From positions 1-64,000 of the forward strand of contig NZ_JANFLT010000002.1 of assembly GCF_024385505.1 (NCBI RefSeq): a stretch of 64,000 nucleotides of DNA. Direction: 5' to 3'. Below the pieces are notes generated by a model, which was not told the DNA's origin, ran no database searches, and saw only the letters and a list, made by a program, of their open reading frames with translations. This document shows, in pieces, positions 7,327 through 15,139 of this stretch; the stretch's first letter is position 1; each line of letters opens with the position of its first letter. Source of the DNA: Arthrobacter zhaoxinii (lineage in GTDB: Bacteria > Actinomycetota > Actinomycetes > Actinomycetales > Micrococcaceae). The position numbers were made by a program, and so were the translations under genes.

Positions 7327-9297
7327 ATGAGCACCACTGACATTCACGACGCCAGCCGGAACAGAAGCGCCCGCCGAATCAAAGAACGCGTGGTCACGGA
7401 GAAGGACGCACGCAACGCCACCGAAGCCGCCCGCGATACCGGGGAATCCCGTCCGAGTTTCGCTCGGGGAATCTATCTGGGCAGCTACAACCTGGATTTG
7501 CTGGGTTCCCTGCCGCCGGCGGACCCCGACGAAGAGGCCCGTGCCCGGCTGTTCCTGGAGGCATTGACGGATTATTGCCGGACCATGGACGGCCTGGCCA
7601 TCGAGCGCACCGGCGTAATTCCGGATGAGAACCTGCGCGGGCTCGCGGACCTGGGGGTATTCGGCATCAAGATCCCCCAGCAGTACGGCGGCCTGGGCCT
7701 GTCCCTGCTTCACTACGGGCGTGCACTGATGGTCCTGGGCAGCGTGCACCCCAGCCTCGGGGCCCTGGTCTCGGCCCACCAGTCCATCGGCGTGCCGGAG
7801 CCGGTGAAGGTCTTCGGGAACGACGCACAGAAGGAGGAGTACCTGCCGCGCTGCGCCGCCGGCGCAGTGACCGCCTTCCTGCTCACCGAGCCCGACGTCG
7901 GGTCCGACCCGGCGCGGCTGCGCACCACTGCCATCCCCTCCGACGACGGCAGCGAATACGTGATTGACGGCGTCAAGCTGTGGACCACCAACGGCGTAAT
8001 TGCCGAGCTGGTGGTGGTGATGGCCGCCGTTCCCCCGCACGGCGACTCCAAGGGCGGCATCAGCGCGTTCGTGGTGGAAATGGACTCACCGGGCATCTCG
8101 GTGGAGAACCGCAACAACTTCATGGGCCTGCGCGGCATCGAGAACGGCGTCACAAGGTTCACCAATGTCCGCGTTCCGGCAGCCAACCGCTTGGGCCGCG
8201 AGGGCCAGGGCCTGAAGATCGCCCTGACCACGCTGAACACCGGCCGCCTCTCCATTCCGGCCATGTGCGCCGCGTCCGGCAAATGGTCGCTGAAGATCGC
8301 CCGCGGCTGGTCCGGCGCCCGTGAACAGTGGGGCCGGCCGATCGGCAGGCACGAGGCAGTGGCCAAGAAGCTGGCCTACATCGCGGCCACCAGCTTCGCA
8401 CTGGAGGCGGTCTTCGAGCTCTCGGCCGAACTGGCCGACGCCGGCACCAAGGACATCCGCATCGAGGCGGCGCTGGCCAAACTGTGGGCCAGCGAAATGG
8501 CCTACAACGTTGCCGACGAACTGGTCCAGGTGCGCGGCGGACGGGGCTTCGAAACCGCGGACTCCCTCGCCGCCCGCGGCGAACGCGCCGTCCCGGCCGA
8601 GCAGCAGCTGAGGGACCTGCGCATCAACCGGGTATTCGAGGGCTCCACCGAGATCATGCACCTGTTCATTGCCCGTGAGGCAGTGGACGCACATTTGTCC
8701 GCGGCCGGAGACCTGGCGGTGGCGGACGCCCCGGTGGGGGCAAAGGCCCGCGCGGCGCTGAAGGCCAGCGGCTTTTACGGCAAATGGCTGCCGACACTCG
8801 CGGCGGGCAAGGGCAACATGCCTCGGTCCTACGCCGAGTTCGGCGTTCTCGCCCGGCACCTGCGCTACGCCGAGCGGGCCTCCCGCCGGCTCGCCCGCTC
8901 CACCTTCCTCGGTATGGCCCGCTGGCAGGCCGGGCTGGAACAGCACCAGGTCTTCCTGGGCAGGATTGTGGATATCGGTGCGGAAATCTTCGCGATCTCG
9001 GCCTCCTGCGTCCGCGCGGTGAACATCCGGCGGGAGGATCCGGCGGAAGGTGCGGGTGCGTTCGAACTCGCGGATGCCTTCAGCCGGGAGTCCCGGGTGC
9101 GGATCGAGTCCCTGTTCAACGGCCTGTGGCACAACGCGGACGACGCCGACCGGAAGCTCTCCAAGGGGGTGCTGGACGGGCGCTACACCTGGCAGGAGGA
9201 AGGGGTGCTGGATGCGTCCGAGGGCACCGGACCGTGGATCTCCGAGACCGCCCTCGCGTCCGGGCCGAAGGAGAACCTGCACCGCCGGTACCGGTAG
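7327..9297 (+). CDS. Acyl-CoA dehydrogenase, long form
   Basis: A 656-residue FAD enzyme, longer than the usual 380-420 residues, with a C-terminal extension like that of VLCAD/ACAD9-type enzymes. Visible features are an N-terminal leader of about 50 charged residues, then the acyl-CoA dehydrogenase core with GVFGIKIPQQYGGLGLS, TAFLLTEPDVGSDPARL, VIDGVKLWTTNGVIAEL and the late RVFEGSTEIMHLF motif. The last 200 residues form a second helical domain. It should introduce a 2,3 double bond into a long-chain acyl-CoA. GGAGGAG lies seven bases upstream of the ATG. It converges on the TetR gene, which controls the next operon. Confidence 0.85.
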   Translation: MSTTDIHDASRNRSARRIKERVVTEKDARNATEAARDTGESRPSFARGIYLGSYNLDLLGSLPPADPDEEARARLFLEALTDYCRTMDGLAIERTGVIPDENLRGLADLGVFGIKIPQQYGGLGLSLLHYGRALMVLGSVHPSLGALVSAHQSIGVPEPVKVFGNDAQKEEYLPRCAAGAVTAFLLTEPDVGSDPARLRTTAIPSDDGSEYVIDGVKLWTTNGVIAELVVVMAAVPPHGDSKGGISAFVVEMDSPGISVENRNNFMGLRGIENGVTRFTNVRVPAANRLGREGQGLKIALTTLNTGRLSIPAMCAASGKWSLKIARGWSGAREQWGRPIGRHEAVAKKLAYIAATSFALEAVFELSAELADAGTKDIRIEAALAKLWASEMAYNVADELVQVRGGRGFETADSLAARGERAVPAEQQLRDLRINRVFEGSTEIMHLFIAREAVDAHLSAAGDLAVADAPVGAKARAALKASGFYGKWLPTLAAGKGNMPRSYAEFGVLARHLRYAERASRRLARSTFLGMARWQAGLEQHQVFLGRIVDIGAEIFAISASCVRAVNIRREDPAEGAGAFELADAFSRESRVRIESLFNGLWHNADDADRKLSKGVLDGRYTWQEEGVLDASEGTGPWISETALASGPKENLHRRYR

Positions 9298-9306
9298 GTC
9301 CGGCGG

Positions 9307-9918
9307 TTACGGCGCCCCCACCGCGCCGCGGCAGATCTGCACGTAGCGCACCGCCAGTTCCTCCGGGCTGAGCGGACCGCCGGCGCGGTACCACTGGGCC
9401 ACCCCGGTGCACATGGTGGTGACCGCCCGGCTGGCGTCCTTGGGGTAGCCGGTGGCGAAGCGGCCGCTGCGGACTGCTTCCGCCACGACGTCGTCGAGCA
9501 GTTTCTGCTGCCGGTCGCGGGCGGCAATATGCCCGGCCCTGGCGGTGCCTTCCAGGCTGCGGATCTCGCTGGCCGCGATGAATGCATGTTCCCAGCGGTA
9601 GGCGTGGACAAGCACGAGGCACTCGACCAGCAGCGCAAACCGCTCCTCGACGTCGTCCCCTGCCTCCGCCAGGGCGGCGGTGCTGCGGGCATAGAGGTCC
9701 GCCATCGCGGATTCGGCTATCCCCACGAGCAGCGCCTGCTTGGAAGGGTAGTGATGGTAGAGGCCGGGCACCGACAGGCCCGCGCGGGTGGCCACGGTGC
9801 GGATAGCCGTGCCGTGGTAGCCGTGCTCCACGAAGCAGTCCATCGCGGCACGCAGCAGCGGCGGGAGGGCGGGGACGGAGAAGTCCCGCCACCCGGGCTG
9901 CGTATCGTCGGCGGTCAT
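9307..9918 (-). CDS. TetR/AcrR-family regulator of the adjacent acyl-CoA operon
   Basis: 203 residues. The N-terminal helix-turn-helix is intact: FVEHGYHGTAIRTVATRAGL followed by SVPGLYHHYPSKQALL. The C-terminal half is a helical ligand/dimer domain of the kind seen in TetR regulators of acyl-CoA metabolism, such as KstR2-like proteins. The gene is divergent from an SDR/acyl-CoA dehydrogenase/kinase operon, and a nearly perfect 20-bp palindrome lies between them. The natural expectation is repression of that operon, relieved by an acyl-CoA intermediate. The ligand is not predictable. Confidence 0.85.
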   Translation of the reverse strand: MTADDTQPGWRDFSVPALPPLLRAAMDCFVEHGYHGTAIRTVATRAGLSVPGLYHHYPSKQALLVGIAESAMADLYARSTAALAEAGDDVEERFALLVECLVLVHAYRWEHAFIAASEIRSLEGTARAGHIAARDRQQKLLDDVVAEAVRSGRFATGYPKDASRAVTTMCTGVAQWYRAGGPLSPEELAVRYVQICRGAVGAP

Positions 9919-9946
9919 GGTCCCCTCAATGGTGGAAGTGTGACCC

Positions 9947-10000
9947 TTGACACTTTACGGGGTCTGCACCAGACTATCCGTACCGAGCGGTCGCTCGGTA
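9947..10000 (+). promoter_or_regulatory. Promoter with TetR operator for the SDR-ACAD-APH operon
   Basis: A consensus -35, TTGACA at 9947-9952, is followed 17 bp later by a weak -10 (CAGACT). A palindrome at 9981-10000, TACCGAGCG-GT-CGCTCGGTA, has perfect 9-bp arms and a 2-bp centre. It would cover the transcription start, a classical repressor position, and it matches the style of TetR operators (ACCGAGCG half-sites) found near acyl-CoA regulators. Confidence 0.75.
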
Positions 10001-10029
10001 GTACTTGGAAGCGGAAGTTGGCGGAGCAC

Positions 10030-10824
10030 ATGACGGAACAGACGCCGGAGCAGTTTGCGCGCAGACCGCGGCTTGAGGGTAAAACCGCGGTCGTCACCGG
10101 GGCCAGCCGCGGCATCGGCCTCGCCATTGCCCGCCGGCTGGTGGCCGAAGGTGCGAAGGTCTGCATCACGGCCCGCAACATCGGTCCGTTGAAGGAAGCC
10201 GCCGCCGAGTTCCCGGAAGGCACAGTGCTCGCGATGGCCGGCAAGTCCGATGATCCGGACCACCGCGCCGAGGTGCTGGACACCGTGGCCGAAACGTGGG
10301 GCCGGCTGGACATCCTCGTGAACAACGCGGGGGTGAACCCGGTGTACGGCCCGCTGAGCGAACTGGATCCGGAGGCCGCCCGCCGGATCCTGGACGTCAA
10401 CGTGCTCGGCACGCTCGCCTGGGTCTCCGCCGTCTGCGCCCACGAAGCCCTGGACTTCCGGGGGCGCGGCGGCTCCGTGCTGAACCTGTCCTCGGTCTCG
10501 GCCCAGACCCCGGCCACCGGCATCGGCTTCTACGGGATCAGCAAGGCCGCGGTTGAGCAGCTCACCCGGACCCTCGCCGTCGAACTGGCTCCCACCGTCC
10601 GCGTAAACGCGCTGGCACCCGCCGTCGTCAAGACCCAGTTTGCGCGCGCCCTCTATGAGGGCCGCGAGGAAAAGGTCAGCTCCACCTATCCGCTGAAGCG
10701 GCTCGGCACCCCGGAGGACGTTGCCGGGGCGGCCGCCTTCCTGGCTTCCGACGACGCCGCCTGGGTCACCGGGCAGATCATCAACCTCGACGGCGGCCTG
10801 CTCGTGGCCGGCGGCGCGGCCTGA
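10030..10824 (+). CDS. SDR-family NAD(P)-dependent oxidoreductase
   Basis: 264 residues with all classical SDR signatures: cofactor loop VTGASRGIGLAIARRL near residue 22, NNAGVNP in mid-protein, catalytic Ser in NLSSVSAQTP, and the YGISK active-site pair. The C-terminus WVTGQIINLDGGLLV is typical of FabG-like enzymes. It should oxidise or reduce a hydroxyl/keto group on an acyl-CoA or small alcohol. It is first in an operon with an acyl-CoA dehydrogenase and an APH-type kinase, behind a TetR operator. I preferred this ATG because a longer frame from 9529 crosses the divergent TetR gene and the promoter. Confidence 0.88.
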   Translation: MTEQTPEQFARRPRLEGKTAVVTGASRGIGLAIARRLVAEGAKVCITARNIGPLKEAAAEFPEGTVLAMAGKSDDPDHRAEVLDTVAETWGRLDILVNNAGVNPVYGPLSELDPEAARRILDVNVLGTLAWVSAVCAHEALDFRGRGGSVLNLSSVSAQTPATGIGFYGISKAAVEQLTRTLAVELAPTVRVNALAPAVVKTQFARALYEGREEKVSSTYPLKRLGTPEDVAGAAAFLASDDAAWVTGQIINLDGGLLVAGGAA

Positions 10825-10855
10825 CCGTTTCCACCGCCTCCCCTAAGGACCTTTC

Positions 10856-12115
10856 ATGAGCCCCGCGGCCCTCCCCCCGGAAATCGAAGACCTGCGCCTG
10901 CGCACCCGCGAATTCATCCGCGGCACGGTGATGCCCGCGGAACCGCGGCCGGGCGCCGTCGTGCCGGACGAGCTGCTGCAGGACCTGCGCACCGCCGCAA
11001 AGGCAGCCGGGGTGTTCGCCCCGCACGCGCCCCGGGAGTACGGCGGGCAGGGCGTGCCGCTGGAACACTGGTCCCCCATCTTCCAGGAGGCCGGCTACTC
11101 GCTGATCGGCCCCTCGGCGCTGAACTGCATGGCCCCGGACGAGGGGAACATGCACATGCTGCACCTGATCGGCAGCGAGGAGCAGAAGCGCCGCTACCTC
11201 GCCCCGCTCATCGCCGGCGAGGCCCGCTCCTGCTTCGGCATGACCGAACCGCACCCGGGCGCCGGGTCGGATCCCGCCGCCCTGCGCAGCAGCGCCGCGA
11301 AGGTGGACGGCGGCTGGCTGATCAACGGTCACAAACGCTTCACCAGCGGCGCCAACAACGCTGCGTTCTGCATTGCCATGGTGCGCACGGACGCGGTGGA
11401 CGGTGCTCCTGCCGGGGCCACCATGCTGCTGGTGGACATGGATGCCCCCGGGGTGCGGATCGGCGAGCAGCTGCACACCATGGACCGTGCGATCGGCGGC
11501 GGGCATCCGCATCTGCACTTCGACGACGTGTTTGTGCCCGACGGCGCCGTCCTCGGGGCGCCCGGGGAAGGCTTCCGGTACGCGCAGGTCCGGCTGGGTC
11601 CGGCCCGGCTGACCCACTGCATGCGTTGGCTCGGCCTGGCCCGCCGGTCCCTGGACATAGCCCTGGACCGCACCAACAGGCGGGAGATCTTCGGGTCGGT
11701 GATGAACGAACTCGGCCTGGCGCAGGAAATGATCGCGCAGTCCGTCATCGATATTGAAACCTCCGACGCCATCATCACCAAGACCGCTGCCCTGCTGGAA
11801 ACCGATGCCAAGGCCGGTTCGGCCTTGTCCTCAGTGGCCAAGGCCCACACCTCCGAGGCTGTGTACCGGGTGATCGACCGCAGTCTGCAGCTGTGCGGCG
11901 GCGACGGCGTCACCGACCGGCTGCCGCTGGCCTCCTACCTCAATGAGGTCCGTGCCTTCCGCATCTATGACGGTTCCAACGAGACGCATAAGTGGGCCAT
12001 TGCCCGCCGCGCCTCCGCACGCCGCCGCCGCGAGGCGGAGCATGGCGCTCCGGACCTTGCCGATGTCTCCTCCCCGGTGTCCGACGCCGACCTTCCCGCC
12101 GAATCGAAAGCCTGA
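10856..12115 (+). CDS. Acyl-CoA dehydrogenase (ACAD10/11-like)
   Basis: 419 residues with the full acyl-CoA dehydrogenase fold: CFGMTEPHPGAGSDPAALRS in the middle beta domain, INGHKRFTSGANNAAFCI, and CGGDGVTDRLPLASYLNEVR with IYDGSNETHKW at the C-terminus. The NETHKW ending rather than STEIM is typical of the ACAD10/ACAD11 subgroup. In mammals the dehydrogenase domain of that pair removes phosphate from 4-phosphoacyl-CoA made by an attached kinase domain. Here the kinase is the next gene, five bases downstream, which supports the same chemistry. The subgroup call is from memory of motifs, not an alignment. Confidence 0.82.
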   Translation: MSPAALPPEIEDLRLRTREFIRGTVMPAEPRPGAVVPDELLQDLRTAAKAAGVFAPHAPREYGGQGVPLEHWSPIFQEAGYSLIGPSALNCMAPDEGNMHMLHLIGSEEQKRRYLAPLIAGEARSCFGMTEPHPGAGSDPAALRSSAAKVDGGWLINGHKRFTSGANNAAFCIAMVRTDAVDGAPAGATMLLVDMDAPGVRIGEQLHTMDRAIGGGHPHLHFDDVFVPDGAVLGAPGEGFRYAQVRLGPARLTHCMRWLGLARRSLDIALDRTNRREIFGSVMNELGLAQEMIAQSVIDIETSDAIITKTAALLETDAKAGSALSSVAKAHTSEAVYRVIDRSLQLCGGDGVTDRLPLASYLNEVRAFRIYDGSNETHKWAIARRASARRRREAEHGAPDLADVSSPVSDADLPAESKA

Positions 12116-12120
12116 ACCCC

Positions 12121-13218
12121 ATGCACTCCGCCCCTGACGGCATCGAAGTTGTAGCCACCCGTTCCGACGCCGAGGCGCTGGCCTCTCCGCCGCTGCTGAT
12201 CCTGGACGAGGTCACGGCGTTTTTCGACGCGCACGGCCTCGGGTCGGGTCCGCTGTCCTGGACCCAGATCGGGGACGGCCAGTCCAACATCACCTACCGG
12301 ATCCGGCGCGGGCACGAGGACTTTGTGCTGCGCCGCGGGCCGCGCCCGCCGCTGCCGCGCTCCACCCATGACATGGTCCGCGAAGCCCGCATCCAGCAGC
12401 TGCTGCGCGTGCAGGGGGTACCGGTGCCGGAAATCCTGGCGGTCTGCGAGGACGAGTCCGTCCTCGGGGTGCCGTTCTACGTGATGGCGTATCTCGACGG
12501 ACTTGTGATCACCAATACCATCCCGCCGGGCCTGTCCGCGATGGAGGACCGCCGGGCCACCAGCGCCGCCGTCGTCGACGCCCTGGTGCGCATCCACTCC
12601 GTGGACGTGAGCAGCGGGGACCTCGCCTCCTTCGGCAGGCCGGAGGGCTACCTGCAGCGCCAGGTGGCCCGGTTCTCCGGGCTGTGGGACGTCAACACCA
12701 CGCGCAGCCTGCCCGAGGTGGCGCGCATCGGCAGCTGGCTCGCGGACAACGTGCCCGAGAGCTCCGCCGCGGCGGTGCTGCACGGGGATTACCGGCCGGG
12801 CAATCTGATGTTCGCGCCGCAGTCCCCCGCGCGTGTCATTGCCGTCCTGGACTGGGAAATGTCCGCCGTCGGCGATCCGCTCGCCGATCTGGGCTATCTC
12901 ACCGCCACCTATTCCGAACCCGGCAGCGCCTCCACACCCCTGGAGCTGACCGGAGTGACCCGCCACCCGGGCTATTACACCCGGGCAGATGTCATCGAGG
13001 CCTACCGGCAGCGGATGGACCTGGATCTCGGTGCGCTGCCCTGGTACCAGTCCCTGGCACTGTGGAAGGCGTCGATTTTCTGCGAGGCCATCTACACCCG
13101 CTGGCTCAAGGGCGAGCGGCCCAATGACAAGGTGTTCGGTCCGTCGCTGGAAGCAGGGGTGCCGCAGCTGCTGCGCGCCGCCGCCGGGTTCGCCGGGCTG
13201 GCCCCGGCACCGCTGTAA
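12121..13218 (+). CDS. APH-fold phosphotransferase (ACAD10/11 kinase-like)
   Basis: 365 residues with the aminoglycoside-phosphotransferase kinase fold: nucleotide-binding region ITYRIRRGHEDFVLRRGPRP, catalytic loop VLHGDYRPGNLMF with the catalytic Asp, and the metal-binding segment VLDWEMSAVGDPLADLGY. Despite the family name it is unlikely to be a resistance gene. Its place directly behind an ACAD10/11-like dehydrogenase and an SDR suggests a hydroxyacyl-CoA kinase, as in LvaA of levulinate catabolism or the kinase domains of ACAD10/11. It is the last gene of the operon and converges on the alcohol dehydrogenase gene. Confidence 0.82.
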   Translation: MHSAPDGIEVVATRSDAEALASPPLLILDEVTAFFDAHGLGSGPLSWTQIGDGQSNITYRIRRGHEDFVLRRGPRPPLPRSTHDMVREARIQQLLRVQGVPVPEILAVCEDESVLGVPFYVMAYLDGLVITNTIPPGLSAMEDRRATSAAVVDALVRIHSVDVSSGDLASFGRPEGYLQRQVARFSGLWDVNTTRSLPEVARIGSWLADNVPESSAAAVLHGDYRPGNLMFAPQSPARVIAVLDWEMSAVGDPLADLGYLTATYSEPGSASTPLELTGVTRHPGYYTRADVIEAYRQRMDLDLGALPWYQSLALWKASIFCEAIYTRWLKGERPNDKVFGPSLEAGVPQLLRAAAGFAGLAPAPL

Positions 13219-13236
13219 CTGCCGCTTGTTACGGGG

Positions 13237-14274
13237 TTACGGTACGACGACGGCGCGGCCGAGCAGCTGGTTGTTCTTCAGCTTCTCGTAGGCCGCGGGA
13301 GCTTCGTCCAGGCTGAAGACTTCGGTGTGGACGTTGATGCCTTCACCCCGGGCCAGGTCCAGCACCTCGAAAAGCTCCGACCGGGAGCCCCAGTACGGGG
13401 CGCGGATGGAGGTTTCCCACGCCGCGGTGGCACCCAGACCCACCGGAAGGGTGCCGGCGCCGACGCCCACCAGCACCTGGTCGCCCTGGGAACCCACCAT
13501 CGCCTGGCCCATATCCAGTGTGGCCTGGTTGGTCACGAAGTCGAAGAGGGCATCCACGCCCCGGCCGCCGGTCAGATCCCGGACCAGGTCCACAGCCCCG
13601 GGCTCGGATGGGAAGGTGTAGTGCGCGCCGACGTCGGTGGCCAGGTTCAGCTTCGCCTCGTCAATGTCCAGCGCCACGACGGTGGCCGCGGTCATGGCCC
13701 GCAGGATCTGCACGGCTACGTGCCCCAGCCCGCCGACGCCGATGACGACGGCGGTGGCGCCGGAGGGCAGTTTCTCCAGCGAACCCTTGATCGCGTGGTA
13801 CGGCGTGAGTCCGGCGTCCGTCAGGGACACGTTCTGCACGGGATCCAGGTCCCCGAGCGGGAGCAGGTGCCGGGGACTGTCCACGATCAGGTATTCGGCC
13901 ATGGCTCCGGGAGCGCCGAGCCCGGGCGGGACTATGCCGAATTTCGCCGCGTTCCGGCAGTAGTTTTCCCGGCCGCTGGAACACTCGTAGCAAAGTCCGC
14001 AGCCCCACGGGCCGTAGACGGCCATGGACGTGCCCTCTTCGATGTACTGCACGCCGTCGCCCACCCGGTCCACGACGCCGGCGCCCTCGTGTCCCAGGGT
14101 CAGGGGCAGCCCGTAAATGTACTCGTTCTCGGGCAGGCTCATGATGAATTCGTCGGAGTGGCAGACACCCGCAGCAGTGACTTTCAGGCGCACCTGGCCG
14201 GGGCCGGGCTCCGGGGTGTCGATTTCCACCACTTCGGGCGGCTGGCCGATGGCGCGGTATTGAAGGGCCTTCAT
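13237..14274 (-). CDS. Zinc-dependent NAD(P) alcohol dehydrogenase
   Basis: 345 residues from an ATG with AGGAG six bases upstream. It shows the medium-chain dehydrogenase layout: catalytic zinc ligands in GVCHSDEFI and LGHEGAGVVD, the four-Cys structural zinc lobe in CGLCYECSSGRENYC, and the Rossmann motif VIGVGGLGHVAVQIL. It would interconvert an alcohol and an aldehyde or ketone with NAD(H). It converges with the SDR-ACAD-kinase operon but has its own start, so a shared pathway is only a possibility. Confidence 0.88.
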   Translation of the reverse strand: MKALQYRAIGQPPEVVEIDTPEPGPGQVRLKVTAAGVCHSDEFIMSLPENEYIYGLPLTLGHEGAGVVDRVGDGVQYIEEGTSMAVYGPWGCGLCYECSSGRENYCRNAAKFGIVPPGLGAPGAMAEYLIVDSPRHLLPLGDLDPVQNVSLTDAGLTPYHAIKGSLEKLPSGATAVVIGVGGLGHVAVQILRAMTAATVVALDIDEAKLNLATDVGAHYTFPSEPGAVDLVRDLTGGRGVDALFDFVTNQATLDMGQAMVGSQGDQVLVGVGAGTLPVGLGATAAWETSIRAPYWGSRSELFEVLDLARGEGINVHTEVFSLDEAPAAYEKLKNNQLLGRAVVVP

Positions 14275-14396
14275 GGCATGCTCCTGCTCTCCGCACCGGC
14301 GCAGATCCACGGCACGGGTGGATGGACTTTGCCCCTTAAGCGTGCACCCGTGTCCGGAGTTCCCACAGCCCTCCGGCGGCAGGTACGGTGTGGGCC

Positions 14397-14897
14397 ATGA
14401 AGAATGTTCCGCTTTCGCTTGCCCTTGCTGCTTCCTCGGGTCTGTTTACCCTGCAGCGTCCGGCCGACTGGTCTCCGCGGGCACGCCGTAGCTTTGTGCT
14501 CATTCCGGGGGCCGCCCTGGGTGCCATCAGCATCCTGGCTGTCCGGAGGGGTTATCGGATCGGGCGGGAACCGGCGGCCGCCGGGACAGGGACCTTCGTC
14601 GCTCCGGTGACGGCCGGGACTCTCGGCGCTGCGGCCGACGCCGACGCCGCGACCGCCGCCGCATCCCCCGCGCGGAAAACCGTCGTCGCCGTGGCGGGTG
14701 CAGTGATCGCCGGCACAACCGCAAGCGGAGTGCTGGCGCTAAGCCTGGTACTGGATGAACGAATCGAAATCTGGCTGGTCCGGCGCGGTGTGGCCCGGCC
14801 GCGGCGGGTGATGGCGGTGGTCGCGGCGCTTAGCTCGCTGCTCCTGGACGTAATTATGGATTCGAAGGAAGCCAAGGATTCAAAGCCCCGTCAGTAG
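14397..14897 (+). CDS. Small membrane protein of unknown function
   Basis: 166 residues from the ATG; an in-frame GTG lies nine bases earlier. Hydrophobic segments occur near residues 3-18, 32-50, 97-120 and 135-150, with an Ala-rich linker between the second and third. The C-terminus is charged and lysine-rich (DSKEAKDSKPRQ). I recognise no family. It is followed by an unusually long hairpin terminator. Confidence 0.6.
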   Translation: MKNVPLSLALAASSGLFTLQRPADWSPRARRSFVLIPGAALGAISILAVRRGYRIGREPAAAGTGTFVAPVTAGTLGAAADADAATAAASPARKTVVAVAGAVIAGTTASGVLALSLVLDERIEIWLVRRGVARPRRVMAVVAALSSLLLDVIMDSKEAKDSKPRQ

Positions 14898-14922
14898 AGC
14901 CGGCGGATAGCCGGCACCAGAA

Positions 14923-14973
14923 AGGAACAGCCGGCAAACGGAAGCTGCATGCTTCCGTTTGCCGGCTGTTCCT
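14923..14973. terminator. Very long bidirectional terminator hairpin
   Basis: The arms are a perfect 23-bp inverted repeat (left arm 14923-14945, right arm 14951-14973) around the 5-base loop TGCAT. It sits between convergent genes and can end transcription from both sides. The stem is far longer than termination needs. Confidence 0.85.
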
Positions 14974-15037
14974 GCGGCAGAACCGGGATGTCGTCCCAGC
15001 TGGACGTCTTCATCCCCGCAGTCCATTCGGACCGGGT

Positions 15038-15139
15038 CTAGCCGAAGAGCGCCGAAGCCTTGGTCAGGGTCTGAAAAATCCCGTAGGCCAGCGGAGCTCC
15101 CACCAGCACCCAGCTCACTGTCAGCTTTGCCTTAGTCAT
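15038..15139 (-). CDS. 33-residue small partner of the OFA-type MFS transporter
   Basis: The frame reads MTKAKLTVSWVLVGAPLAYG followed by IFQTLTKASALFG: one predicted membrane helix with a basic N-terminus. It starts inside the stop of the transporter gene (TAATG, one shared base), so it is translationally coupled to it. Small single-helix proteins in this position beside OFA-family transporters are annotated in actinobacteria as an MFS transporter small subunit, and the length and helix fit. It is short enough for standard gene finders to miss. The stop is TAG at 15038-15040. Confidence 0.75.
   Translation of the reverse strand: MTKAKLTVSWVLVGAPLAYGIFQTLTKASALFG

Noticed and set aside
12121-13218. 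Aminoglycoside resistance gene
   Set aside because: The kinase fold is shared with resistance enzymes, but the operon with an ACAD10/11-like dehydrogenase and an SDR points to metabolic use.
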